The notes beneath the pieces are model-generated. The model was not told the DNA's origin and did not search any database. It saw only the letters and a program-made list of their open reading frames with translations. Positions 46,527-53,770 of a stretch of 64,000 nucleotides of DNA are shown here, one piece after another; positions within the stretch are counted from its first letter, which is position 1, and every line of letters starts with the position of its first letter. Source of the stretch: Aeromonas bivalvium (GTDB lineage: Bacteria > Pseudomonadota > Gammaproteobacteria > Enterobacterales > Aeromonadaceae); assembly GCF_000819765.1 (NCBI RefSeq), contig NZ_CDBT01000026.1, positions 1 through 64,000 of the forward strand, read 5' to 3'. A program made the position numbers and the translations under genes.

Positions 46527-47258
46527 TCAGGGGCTGACATCATAGTCGGCAAAGATCTGCTCGTAGCGGCCATCGGCACGCATGGCCAGCAGGGCCCGAT
46601 CGAAATGATCCCGCACCGCCGCACTGCGAAAGGCGAAGTGGTAGAGGGTGGGAGCGAACAGGGAGTGAGCCAGGATCTGTGCCCGGGAGCCATGGAGGGG
46701 GTCGTCGGGTTGCAGCTGATCCAGAAAGTAGTGGAAGACTCGCTCTTCCATGATCACGGCATCCACCCGGCCGAGCAGCAGCTGACGCACCTGTGTCTGC
46801 TGTTTGGCCACCTCCTCGTAGTGGGGATTGCGGGCGGCCACGGCGGCAAAGTCTGGTCCCAGTACCCGAGTGGCTCGCTGAAAGGCGGTCACCCTCATGG
46901 TGGCCAGGTCGTCCAGGCTCATGAGCGTGAAGGGGGGCAGGGTGAAGACCTGGTTGCGAAAACGGATGACGGGGCGGGAGAGAAAGGCGCCGTCCAGCAT
47001 GCCGGGTCTGACGTTGATGATGGCATCCAGCTTGCCGTCGGCCAGCATGCGGAAGGTGCGTTCCAGGGGCAGGTACTGGAAATCGAGACGATATTCGCTG
47101 CCGTCGAAGGCGGCGCGCAGCAGGTCCAGCTCAATGCCTCGGCCCTGCTCCTGGATCACATAAGGGGGGATGGCGAAGCTGACGCCCACCTTGAGTGGCT
47201 GGGCGCTCAGAGGCCCGCTCAGCAAGAGTGCGATGATCAGGAGTCCGCGTGCGATCAT
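46527..47258 (-). CDS. Family-3 periplasmic solute-binding-like protein
   Basis: A 243-residue protein with a signal peptide (1-19, ending LSA-QP). The SBP_bac_3 fold is indicated by LKVGVSFAIPPYVIQEQGRGIELDLLRAAF near the N-terminus and LADGKLDAIINVRPG in the first lobe. No ABC transporter genes are adjacent, and such orphans often act as sensors or bind amino acids independently. Ligand unknown. Single gene with terminator. Confidence 0.8.
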   Translation of the reverse strand: MIARGLLIIALLLSGPLSAQPLKVGVSFAIPPYVIQEQGRGIELDLLRAAFDGSEYRLDFQYLPLERTFRMLADGKLDAIINVRPGMLDGAFLSRPVIRFRNQVFTLPPFTLMSLDDLATMRVTAFQRATRVLGPDFAAVAARNPHYEEVAKQQTQVRQLLLGRVDAVIMEERVFHYFLDQLQPDDPLHGSRAQILAHSLFAPTLYHFAFRSAAVRDHFDRALLAMRADGRYEQIFADYDVSP

Positions 47259-47384
47259 GGTGTGCCTGTCATGTTGTCATCCGCCTGCATCATAGCGAAT
47301 TCCCCGAAGCGGCAGGGAGTGCGGTGACCGGATAGGTCAACATTGGGGGGAGAGTGCGGCTTGGCTGCGACAGTCGTGGACATG

Positions 47385-47411
47385 GAAAAAGGCCCTGAAT
47401 GGTCAGGGCCT
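47385..47411 (-). terminator. Terminator of ssb
   Basis: On the minus strand AGGCCCTGA-CCAT-TCAGGGCCT is followed by TTTT, 16 bases beyond the ssb stop. Confidence 0.82.
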
Positions 47412-47426
47412 GATCGCAGGTATTTT

Positions 47427-47999
47427 TTAGAAGGGAATATCGTCGTCGAAATCCATCGGCGGTTCGTTGTAGACCGGCGGAGCAGACTGGGGTTGCTGCT
47501 GCGGGCGGCTGTAGCCTCCCTGCTGCATGTTCTGTTGAGGGGCGGCGGGACGTTGCTGCATGTTCTGCGCGGGAGCGGCCTGCTGCGGCTGACCCCAGTT
47601 GCCCTGAGACGGCTGGCCGCCCATGCCTTGACCGGCGCCACCCTGGGGGCGACCACCCAGCATCTGCATCACGCCACTGAAGCTGTCGACCAGTACCTCT
47701 GTGGTGTAGCGCTCCTGGCCGCTCTGATCTTGCCACTTGCGGGTCTGCAGCTTGCCTTCGACATAGACCTGGGAGCCTTTCTTCAGGTACTCGCCCGCCA
47801 CTTCGGCCAGCTTGCCCATGAACACCACACGGTGCCATTCGGTGCGCTCTTTCTGCTCACCGGTCTGCTTGTCGCGCCAGGTTTCGGAGGTGGCCAGGGT
47901 GATGTTGGTCACGGCACCGCCGCTCGGCATGTAGCGCACTTCCGGGTCTTGTCCCAGGTTACCGATCAGAATGACTTTGTTGATGCCTCGACTGGCCAT
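47427..47999 (-). CDS. ssb: Single-stranded DNA-binding protein
   Basis: A 190-residue SSB. The OB fold (1-115) begins [20 protein letters not shown] and contains [14 protein letters not shown]; a Gln/Pro/Gly-rich linker with QNMQQ repeats follows; the conserved acidic tip MDFDDDIPF binds repair partners. ATG 47999 gives the family N-terminus. In many gammaproteobacteria ssb is directly divergent from uvrA; here the curli genes separate them. A palindrome GACCAG-CAGT-CTGGTC (48025-48040) lies in its leader, function unknown. Confidence 0.96.
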   Translation of the reverse strand: MASRGINKVILIGNLGQDPEVRYMPSGGAVTNITLATSETWRDKQTGEQKERTEWHRVVFMGKLAEVAGEYLKKGSQVYVEGKLQTRKWQDQSGQERYTTEVLVDSFSGVMQMLGGRPQGGAGQGMGGQPSQGNWGQPQQAAPAQNMQQRPAAPQQNMQQGGYSRPQQQPQSAPPVYNEPPMDFDDDIPF

Positions 48000-48528
48000 A
48001 ATCTCTCTTCCACCTTTATATACCGACCAGCAGTCTGGTCTGAATGTCACACAATGTTGCCGTCGCACAGGGCAGGCGCCGTCTCACTCGACGTCTGCCG
48101 CTCGCCTGTCGCCAACCGGGGCTGAGCCCGGCCATCGACATCCGATTAGCCGGCAATAGTAACAGTTGATGCCCGGGATAGCACATCTTTAGCGCGAGCG
48201 GGCCGCTTTGGCTCGCCCCGGTCCGCTTCAGTTTACGCTAGCCCATTTGCCGGTCGCCGGACAAGTGGCCCGGCCGCGAGGGCAGCGTCCGACATCACCA
48301 TGATGACCCCGCGTTGAACCCTCATGTCTCATTTGCCCCCCCAAATAGGGGGCGTATCCTAGTCCACTGTATTGTCTAGAAAAAAATGAGTTTTACTCCC
48401 ATTTGGTCGGCGTCTCATACTTTTTTAATGCTGTGCAAAAATAGGGGGTTGTTACTCTCTTGCGACCATTCCTGGCACCCGAAAAAACAAAAACGAGCCA
48501 ACCGGCACACAGTTCAAGGAAGAGCCCC
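48000..48528. promoter_or_regulatory. ssb/csgD divergent control region
   Basis: A 529-base region without genes. The csgD-proximal half is AT-rich and contains a direct repeat AAATAGGGGG (48343-48352 and 48439-48448, 96 bases apart), the first copy being part of a GCCCCC...GGGGGC inverted repeat. Long csgD control regions integrate many signals in enteric bacteria; the repeated motif could be a regulator site. I cannot fix the transcription start. Confidence 0.5.
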
Positions 48529-49173
48529 ATGACGACAGTGACCCCCTTGGTCCTCGTGACCGAAGGCAATGTGCAGGCGACGACCTTTACCAGCCACTTG
48601 ATGGCGCAAGTGGGTCAACCCATCACGCTGATCAGCCAACCGGATCAGCTGTTGACCATGGGGGAGTGCAGCCTGTTTCTGATCGATCTGGATTATCTCA
48701 AGTCGAGCCAGCAGTTCGGCTGGCACAGGGCCATCGCCGCCTTCGACTCCGCCAGCACAGTGCTGCTCAATGCCCCCAACAGCACGGACAGGGATCTGCT
48801 GCTGATGTGGCCCAATACCAGCGGCCTCTTCTTTCGCCAGGATCCCCTGGATCGCCTGGTGGCCGGGATCCGCAAGGTGATGGAGGGGGAGTTCTGGATC
48901 CCCCGTCATCTGATGTGCGAGCTGGTCAACTACTACCGGCAGGGCAACGAGCCCGCCCAGCGCCACCAGACCCTGCTCACGGTGCGCGAGCGGGAGATCA
49001 TCCGCTACCTGATGACGGGGGCCTCCAACACCGAGATTGCCGACAGCCTGTTCGTCAGCGAGCACACCATCAAGTCCCACCTTTATAACGTCTTCAAGAA
49101 GCTGAACGTCAAGAACCGGCTGCAGGCGGTGAGCTGGGCCAAGGATTACCTCGATTTCACGAGTTCCCACTGA
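48529..49173 (+). CDS. csgD: Curli/biofilm master regulator CsgD (LuxR family)
   Basis: A 214-residue regulator, close to the 216 of E. coli CsgD. The N-terminal receiver-like domain lacks a clear phospho-acceptor. The C-terminal LuxR helix-turn-helix has LLTVREREIIRYLMTGASNTEIADSLFVSEHTIKSHLYNVFKKLNVKNRLQAV. It starts at ATG 48529 after AAGGAAGAG. It is the first gene of csgDEFG and overlaps csgE (TGATG). It should activate the csgBA promoter and its own locus. Confidence 0.92.
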   Translation: MTTVTPLVLVTEGNVQATTFTSHLMAQVGQPITLISQPDQLLTMGECSLFLIDLDYLKSSQQFGWHRAIAAFDSASTVLLNAPNSTDRDLLLMWPNTSGLFFRQDPLDRLVAGIRKVMEGEFWIPRHLMCELVNYYRQGNEPAQRHQTLLTVREREIIRYLMTGASNTEIADSLFVSEHTIKSHLYNVFKKLNVKNRLQAVSWAKDYLDFTSSH

Positions 49174-49610
49174 TGCAACGCTGGCTGCTCTGCCTCTGGC
49201 TGGCCGCCGCGCCCCTGCTGGCCGCTGACGAGGATGTCAACGCGCCCCTGGAGTCCCTGCAACCCGAGCAGGAGAACGACAGGATAGAGATAGGGGGCCT
49301 GGTGATCGATCGCACCTTCACCCGCTTCGGTCAGGGGTTCTATCACCACTTCAGCCGGCTGCGGGAGGATGAAGACCCGGACGGCAGGGAGAACCTCACC
49401 ATCCATGAGCGGCCGACGGCGCGCTGGGGGAGTCTTGTCTGGGTAACCCACAACCGCAAGGTGCTGTTCAAGACGGCGCTCTCGCCGGTGCGCAGCCAGG
49501 GAGAGCTGGCGGCGCAGCAGGCCTGGGGCCAGGTGAGCAAGATTTTACGGCAACAGAAGGTGGCCATGATGTTCATGGATACCTTCGATCTGGAACACGA
49601 TGAACTATAA
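49173..49610 (+). CDS. csgE: Curli assembly protein CsgE
   Basis: A 145-residue periplasmic protein with a signal peptide (1-18, ending LLAA). The mature part has GLVIDRTFTRFGQGFYHHFS and NLTIHERPTARWGSLVWVTHNRKVLF, matching CsgE, which caps CsgG and directs CsgA to the pore. Its ATG overlaps the csgD stop. Confidence 0.92.
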   Translation: MQRWLLCLWLAAAPLLAADEDVNAPLESLQPEQENDRIEIGGLVIDRTFTRFGQGFYHHFSRLREDEDPDGRENLTIHERPTARWGSLVWVTHNRKVLFKTALSPVRSQGELAAQQAWGQVSKILRQQKVAMMFMDTFDLEHDEL

Positions 49611-49621
49611 GGACATGGCAT

Positions 49622-50020
49622 ATGTGCTCTCGCCTCCTGCTCCTGGCCCTGACGGTCACCATGACCGCCTCCGCCTCCGAGCTGATCTATCGCCCCATCA
49701 ACCCCAGCTTTGGCGGTAATCCTCTCAACAGCAGCCACCTGCTGGGCACGGCCAATGCCCAGAACGATTACAAGGATCCCTCCGCCGGTGGCAGCAGCGG
49801 CACCTCGGCCCTGGACAGGCTCACCTCCAGCCTGCAGTCGCGGCTGGTGAGCCAGTTGCTGGCGGACATAGGCCAGGATGGCAGCCAGAGTGGCAGCCTG
49901 GTTACCGACGAGTTCGCGATCAATGTGGTGGACGAGGATGGCACCCTGGCCATCTCCATCACGGATAGAGCGACGAATGAAACCACCCTGATCGAAGTGA
50001 ATGGCCTGATCGCCGACTGA
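49622..50020 (+). CDS. csgF: Curli assembly protein CsgF
   Basis: A 132-residue secreted protein. A signal peptide (1-19, ending ASA-S) precedes ELIYRPINPSFGGNPLNSS, the CsgF region that inserts into the CsgG pore (conserved NPSFGG). It works with CsgB in nucleation at the cell surface. It is 11 bases after csgE and 7 before csgG. Confidence 0.93.
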   Translation: MCSRLLLLALTVTMTASASELIYRPINPSFGGNPLNSSHLLGTANAQNDYKDPSAGGSSGTSALDRLTSSLQSRLVSQLLADIGQDGSQSGSLVTDEFAINVVDEDGTLAISITDRATNETTLIEVNGLIAD

Positions 50021-50027
50021 GGATGCT

Positions 50028-50882
50028 ATGAAACGGATACCCCTGTTCGCCACCCTGCCCCTGGTGGCCCTCCTGCTTGGCCTCGGCGGTTGTGCCACCC
50101 ACATAGGCTCCCCCGAGCCCGATGAGAAGGCGACCCTGATGCCGAGATCCATCTCCTATAAAGAGCTGATCAGCCTGCCCAAGCCCAAGGGCAAGATAGT
50201 GGCCGCCGTCTACGACTTTCGTGACCAGACGGGCCAGTATCTGCCGGCGCCGGCTTCCAACTTCTCCACCGCCGTGACCCAGGGCGGGGTCGCCATGCTC
50301 AGCACGGCGCTGTGGGATTCCCAATGGTTCGTCCCCCTGGAGCGGGAGGGGCTGCAGAACCTCCTGACCGAGCGCAAGATAGTGCGGGCGACCCAGAACA
50401 AGCCCAATGTGCCTGGCAACAATCAGCAGCAGCTCCCCTCCCTGGTGGCAGCCAACATACTGATCGAGGGGGGCATAGTCGCCTATGACAGCAATGTGCG
50501 CACCGGTGGGGTAGGGGCCAAGTATTTCGGGATAGGGGCGAGCGGTGAATACAGGGTCGATCAGGTTACCGTCAACCTGAGGGCGGTCGATATCCGCTCC
50601 GGCCGCATCCTCAACAGCGTCACCACCGCCAAGACCATCCTCTCCCAGCAGGTGCAGGCCGGGGTGTTCCGCTTCGTCGAGTACAAGCGGCTGCTGGAGG
50701 CCGAAGCCGGGTTCAGCACCAACGAGCCGGTGCAGATGTGCGTCATGTCCGCCATCGAATCTGCGGTGATCCGCCTCATTGCCAACGGGGTGCGGGACAA
50801 CCTCTGGCAGCTGGCCGATGCCAGGGATCTGGACAACCCCATACTGCAGGGGTATCTGCAAGACAGCGCCCCCATCCTCTGA
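50028..50882 (+). CDS. csgG: Curli secretion channel CsgG
   Basis: A 284-residue outer-membrane lipoprotein. The lipobox LGLGGC places the lipidated Cys at about residue 22. Core motifs KIVAAVYDFRDQTGQY, AMLSTALWDSQWFVPLEREGLQNLLTERKI, the barrel part with LIEGGIVAYDSNVRTGGVGAKYFGIG, and VDIRSGRILNSVTTAKTILSQ match CsgG, which forms a nonameric pore. A terminator follows. Confidence 0.95.
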   Translation: MKRIPLFATLPLVALLLGLGGCATHIGSPEPDEKATLMPRSISYKELISLPKPKGKIVAAVYDFRDQTGQYLPAPASNFSTAVTQGGVAMLSTALWDSQWFVPLEREGLQNLLTERKIVRATQNKPNVPGNNQQQLPSLVAANILIEGGIVAYDSNVRTGGVGAKYFGIGASGEYRVDQVTVNLRAVDIRSGRILNSVTTAKTILSQQVQAGVFRFVEYKRLLEAEAGFSTNEPVQMCVMSAIESAVIRLIANGVRDNLWQLADARDLDNPILQGYLQDSAPIL

Positions 50883-50932
50883 GGCGGGGTCAGCCACTCA
50901 AGGCCTGTCTCACCTCTGCCCACTTGCTTTTC

Positions 50933-50957
50933 AAAGGCCCGTTCAGGGCCTTTTTTC
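50933..50957 (+). terminator. Terminator of csgDEFG
   Basis: AAAGGCCC-GTTCA-GGGCCTTT is followed by further T residues, separating the csgDEFG unit from csgBA. Confidence 0.82.
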
Positions 50958-51113
50958 ATGGGTCCCCATGGGGAGGGCGGGTCTCAGCCTCTTCTCACAC
51001 TTTCTTCCCAGGACGGGCGGGATCCGAATCAGCCTCGAATCAGCTATGTGCCTGATGGTCGCCCGGCCGGGGGCTGGGGATACTGGACCCGCACTTCAAA
51101 AAGGTAATCACAG

Positions 51114-51635
51114 ATGAAATACCTGACGCCTCTCCTGATGACCCTGAGCCTGCTCGGCCTGCCCGTGGCGGCGCAGGATCTCGCCTTGGCCAGCGAACTG
51201 GGACAAGACAACGAACTCGAGCTGCTGCAGCACGGGGAGGGCAATCAGGCCCGGCTGTGGCAACTGGGCACGGACAACGAGCTGTTGCTCGGCCAGTCGG
51301 GGAACGACAACCAGGCGCGCCTGATGCAGCGAGGGGATCGGCAGCGGCTGAGCCTGGAGCAGATCGGTGACAACCACTGGGTCGATGCGGTCCAGCTCGG
51401 GGTCGGCAACAGTGCCGAGCTCTACCAGGCCGGCGTCGGCAACCAGATCTGGCTGTGGCAGCAGGGTCTGGACAACCAGGCCTGGATCAGCCAGAGCGGG
51501 TATGACAATCGGGCGCGGGCGGTTCAGCTCGGTGATGGCAATCTGGCCACCATAGAGCAGAGCGGCAGCGGCCTGGCGGCCACCGTCATTCAGGCGGGGG
51601 TCAACCAGCAAGTGAGAGTAGTCCAAACCAACTGA
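51114..51635 (+). CDS. csgB: Minor curlin CsgB-like nucleator
   Basis: A 173-residue secreted protein. A signal peptide (1-20, ending VAA-Q) is followed by about six curlin repeats of 21-22 residues with the Q-x-G-x-x-N-x-A pattern, for example LGQDNELELLQHGEGNQARLWQ. Several repeats contain charged residues, as in the CsgB nucleator. It lies 34 bases before the large curlin gene and should nucleate it. Calling it CsgB rather than a second CsgA rests on order, size and charge. Confidence 0.82.
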   Translation: MKYLTPLLMTLSLLGLPVAAQDLALASELGQDNELELLQHGEGNQARLWQLGTDNELLLGQSGNDNQARLMQRGDRQRLSLEQIGDNHWVDAVQLGVGNSAELYQAGVGNQIWLWQQGLDNQAWISQSGYDNRARAVQLGDGNLATIEQSGSGLAATVIQAGVNQQVRVVQTN

Positions 51636-51669
51636 GCCCAGGCTCACACCAAAGCACGAGAGGGAAATC

Positions 51670-53244
51670 ATGTTCAAACGTACCATCATCGCCTCCGCCG
51701 TATTGCTGGCTACTTCCAGCGTCTGGGCGGCCTCCGCCAACAACCAGGCCACGGTCGCCCAAACCGGCAACAACAACCTGGCCACGGTCGAGCAGATCGA
51801 CAACAGCAACCACAACGAGGCGAGCATCAGCCAGGTGGGGGCCGACAACGAGGCGAAAACCATCCAGAAGAACACCAGCCAGTCCGAGGCCAGCGTGGCT
51901 CAGGTCGGGGTCGGCAACGACGCCCTGGTGACCCAGGAGTCCAGCACGGCGGGCTCCCTGGCCCAGGTCGCGAGCACGGGCAACTTCAACGTCGCCACCG
52001 TGACCCAGCAGGTGTTCAACGAAGGATCCCATGCCTCCGTGGCCCAGATCGGCAACCACAACAACGCCGATGTGATGCAGGACAACGGTGATGGTGCCAG
52101 TTCTACCGTGAGCCAGGTGGGCAATCACAACGAGGCCAACCTCAACAACTATTGGTCCGACAAGGCCATCGCCAACGTCAGCCAGCTCGGCAATGGCCAT
52201 GAGGCCAGCGTCTCCCAGCAGATCGCCGATGGCGCCGAAGCCCAGGTTGCCCAGTCCGGCAACCTGAACAAGGCCAGCGTCACTCAGGCGACCAATAACT
52301 ATGGCTATGCCTATCCGGAGGGAACCCTGGCAAAGGTGACCCAGTCTGGCAGTGGCAACGAGGCCCTGGTCGACCAGCGCGATCTCGATAACAAGGCCTA
52401 TGTCACCCAGAGCGGTCTCGATGGCTATGTGACCACGGCCCAGTCCGGCTCTGCGGCCGGTGAGGGCAACACCCTGACCGCCCACCAGGCTGGCAGCAAC
52501 GAGCGCGCCACCCTGACCCAGGTTGGCAACCGCAACGAGATCGAAACCAGCCAGACCGGCCATGACGACGGGTTGACCATCGATCAGCTGGGGGATGACA
52601 ACCTGGCCATCGCCTATCAGAGCGGCGCCGGCGAACAGGCCACCATACATCAGGTGGGTGAAGGCAACCTGGCGGACACCGAGCAGAAAGGGGCGGGCAA
52701 CCAGGCCAGCGTCAATCAGCAGGGCAATGGCAACGATGCCGTGGTCAAGCAGCTGGCCAGCAGCACGGATGGCGTGGTGACCATAGATCAGAACGGGAAT
52801 GACAACTACGCCAATGCAGTGCAGGAGGCGGGCAGCAACAACCAGATCGCCATCGACCAGCAAGGGGATCGCAACCAGGTGGCGGCCGCCCGTGACGTGG
52901 AAGGCAAGGGCGCCTGGACCTGGGGGTCGGACAACGAGCTGACCGTGGCCCAGAGCGGGAATGACAACTGGGCCTATGCCGATGCGTCCCACTCGGGTTC
53001 GACCGTGACCGTGACCCAGACCGGGGACATGAACAGCGCCTCCGTCGAATCCTATCTGGGCAGCGACAACGAGCTGAGCGTCAGCCAGACCGGTAACCAC
53101 CATGTGGCCGATGTCTACGTCAACGCCGGCATGAATGGCGGCAACAACCTGGTCGATGTGGTGCAGACCGCCAGCTACAATACGGCTCAGGTCGATGTGT
53201 ACGGCAGCAACAACCAGGCTTATGTCTACCAGGGCGGCAATTGA
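51670..53244 (+). CDS. csgA: Large major curlin CsgA-like amyloid protein
   Basis: A 524-residue protein, against about 150 in E. coli CsgA. A signal peptide (1-20, ending WA-ASA) is followed by roughly 500 residues that are almost wholly curlin repeats, about 22 units of 22-23 residues by length, each with two strands of the pattern (N)-x-A-x-V-x-Q-x-G-x-x-N. Gln and Asn spacing is regular, with a few degenerate or inserted units (for example around YGYAYPEGT). It is secreted by CsgG and should form unusually long fibre subunits. Its stop overlaps the next gene and is followed by a terminator. Confidence 0.9.
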   Translation: MFKRTIIASAVLLATSSVWAASANNQATVAQTGNNNLATVEQIDNSNHNEASISQVGADNEAKTIQKNTSQSEASVAQVGVGNDALVTQESSTAGSLAQVASTGNFNVATVTQQVFNEGSHASVAQIGNHNNADVMQDNGDGASSTVSQVGNHNEANLNNYWSDKAIANVSQLGNGHEASVSQQIADGAEAQVAQSGNLNKASVTQATNNYGYAYPEGTLAKVTQSGSGNEALVDQRDLDNKAYVTQSGLDGYVTTAQSGSAAGEGNTLTAHQAGSNERATLTQVGNRNEIETSQTGHDDGLTIDQLGDDNLAIAYQSGAGEQATIHQVGEGNLADTEQKGAGNQASVNQQGNGNDAVVKQLASSTDGVVTIDQNGNDNYANAVQEAGSNNQIAIDQQGDRNQVAAARDVEGKGAWTWGSDNELTVAQSGNDNWAYADASHSGSTVTVTQTGDMNSASVESYLGSDNELSVSQTGNHHVADVYVNAGMNGGNNLVDVVQTASYNTAQVDVYGSNNQAYVYQGGN

Positions 53245-53687
53245 TGCGTCTCATGTTCGGGGGCCTGCGGGCCCCTTTTTCATTTTCGCGGCGGCGCGGG
53301 GGTCACCTCTGGTGGTGCCTGCTGCCCCTGCCATGGCTGATGACCCTGGCCGCCCTGGCCGAGGAGAACGAGATGACGCCAGTCCCCAGTGTGCAGTTCA
53401 ATGCCATATCGACCCCCACCGGCCTCTCCCTGGCCCCCACCCTGCACAGCGGCCAGCCTGTGACGCTGGGCTTCACCCTGGATCTGTGGAGCGAAGGCGC
53501 CGCCGGGCAGAGCCACCAGCGCCAGGGAGGGCAGGTCAGGCTGCTCGCCGATCGCCCCCATGGTCTGGGCCGGCTGAGTCTGGGGTTGAGCTGTCCCTAC
53601 CAGGTCAGGGTCAGGGTGCAACTGTGGCAGGGGGAGGCGCTGCTGAGCGAGCAGGAGCAGCATTTCAGCTGCCCGTCGCCGCCGTGA
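53244..53687 (+). CDS. csgH: CsgH/CsgC-like curli chaperone
   Basis: A 147-residue protein. With the ATG at 53244 (TGATG overlap with csgA) it has a long N-terminal region and a hydrophobic signal segment ending about residue 39 ([10 protein letters not shown]). The mature part, about 108 residues, contains [59 protein letters not shown], matching the CsgH pattern of beta-strands, a G-x-S-G-like turn and two cysteines. CsgC/CsgH proteins keep curlin from aggregating in the periplasm. A later ATG (53253) gives a shorter N-region; its start is uncertain. Confidence 0.75.
   Translation: MRLMFGGLRAPFSFSRRRGGHLWWCLLPLPWLMTLAALAEENEMTPVPSVQFNAISTPTGLSLAPTLHSGQPVTLGFTLDLWSEGAAGQSHQRQGGQVRLLADRPHGLGRLSLGLSCPYQVRVRVQLWQGEALLSEQEQHFSCPSPP
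53260..53280 (+). terminator. Terminator after csgA, inside the csgH coding start
   Basis: GGGGCC-TGCG-GGCCCC is followed by TTTTTCATTTTC. It lies 16 bases past the csgA stop but within codons 6-13 of the overlapping downstream gene, so it should limit csgH expression relative to csgA. Confidence 0.78.
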
Positions 53688-53700
53688 TTTCCCGCCTGGA

Positions 53701-53716
53701 CTGTCTATTCATCCAG
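53701..53716. promoter_or_regulatory. LexA (SOS) operator of uvrA
   Basis: CTGTCTATTCATCCAG is one mismatch from CTGT-N8-ACAG and continues into AGTA, close to the TACTGTATATATATACAGTA consensus. It is 55 bases upstream of uvrA, where LexA sites are known in other gammaproteobacteria. Confidence 0.65.
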
Positions 53717-53770
53717 TAGTCTCTATGCCATACTGGCCCGCTCTGGTTCCCGTATCGAGCGCGCAACAAG

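Noticed and set aside
51670..53244. Repeated codon pattern as DNA tandem repeat or CRISPR
   Set aside because: The periodicity is at protein level (curlin repeats) with varied codons; there are no identical DNA repeats and spacers.
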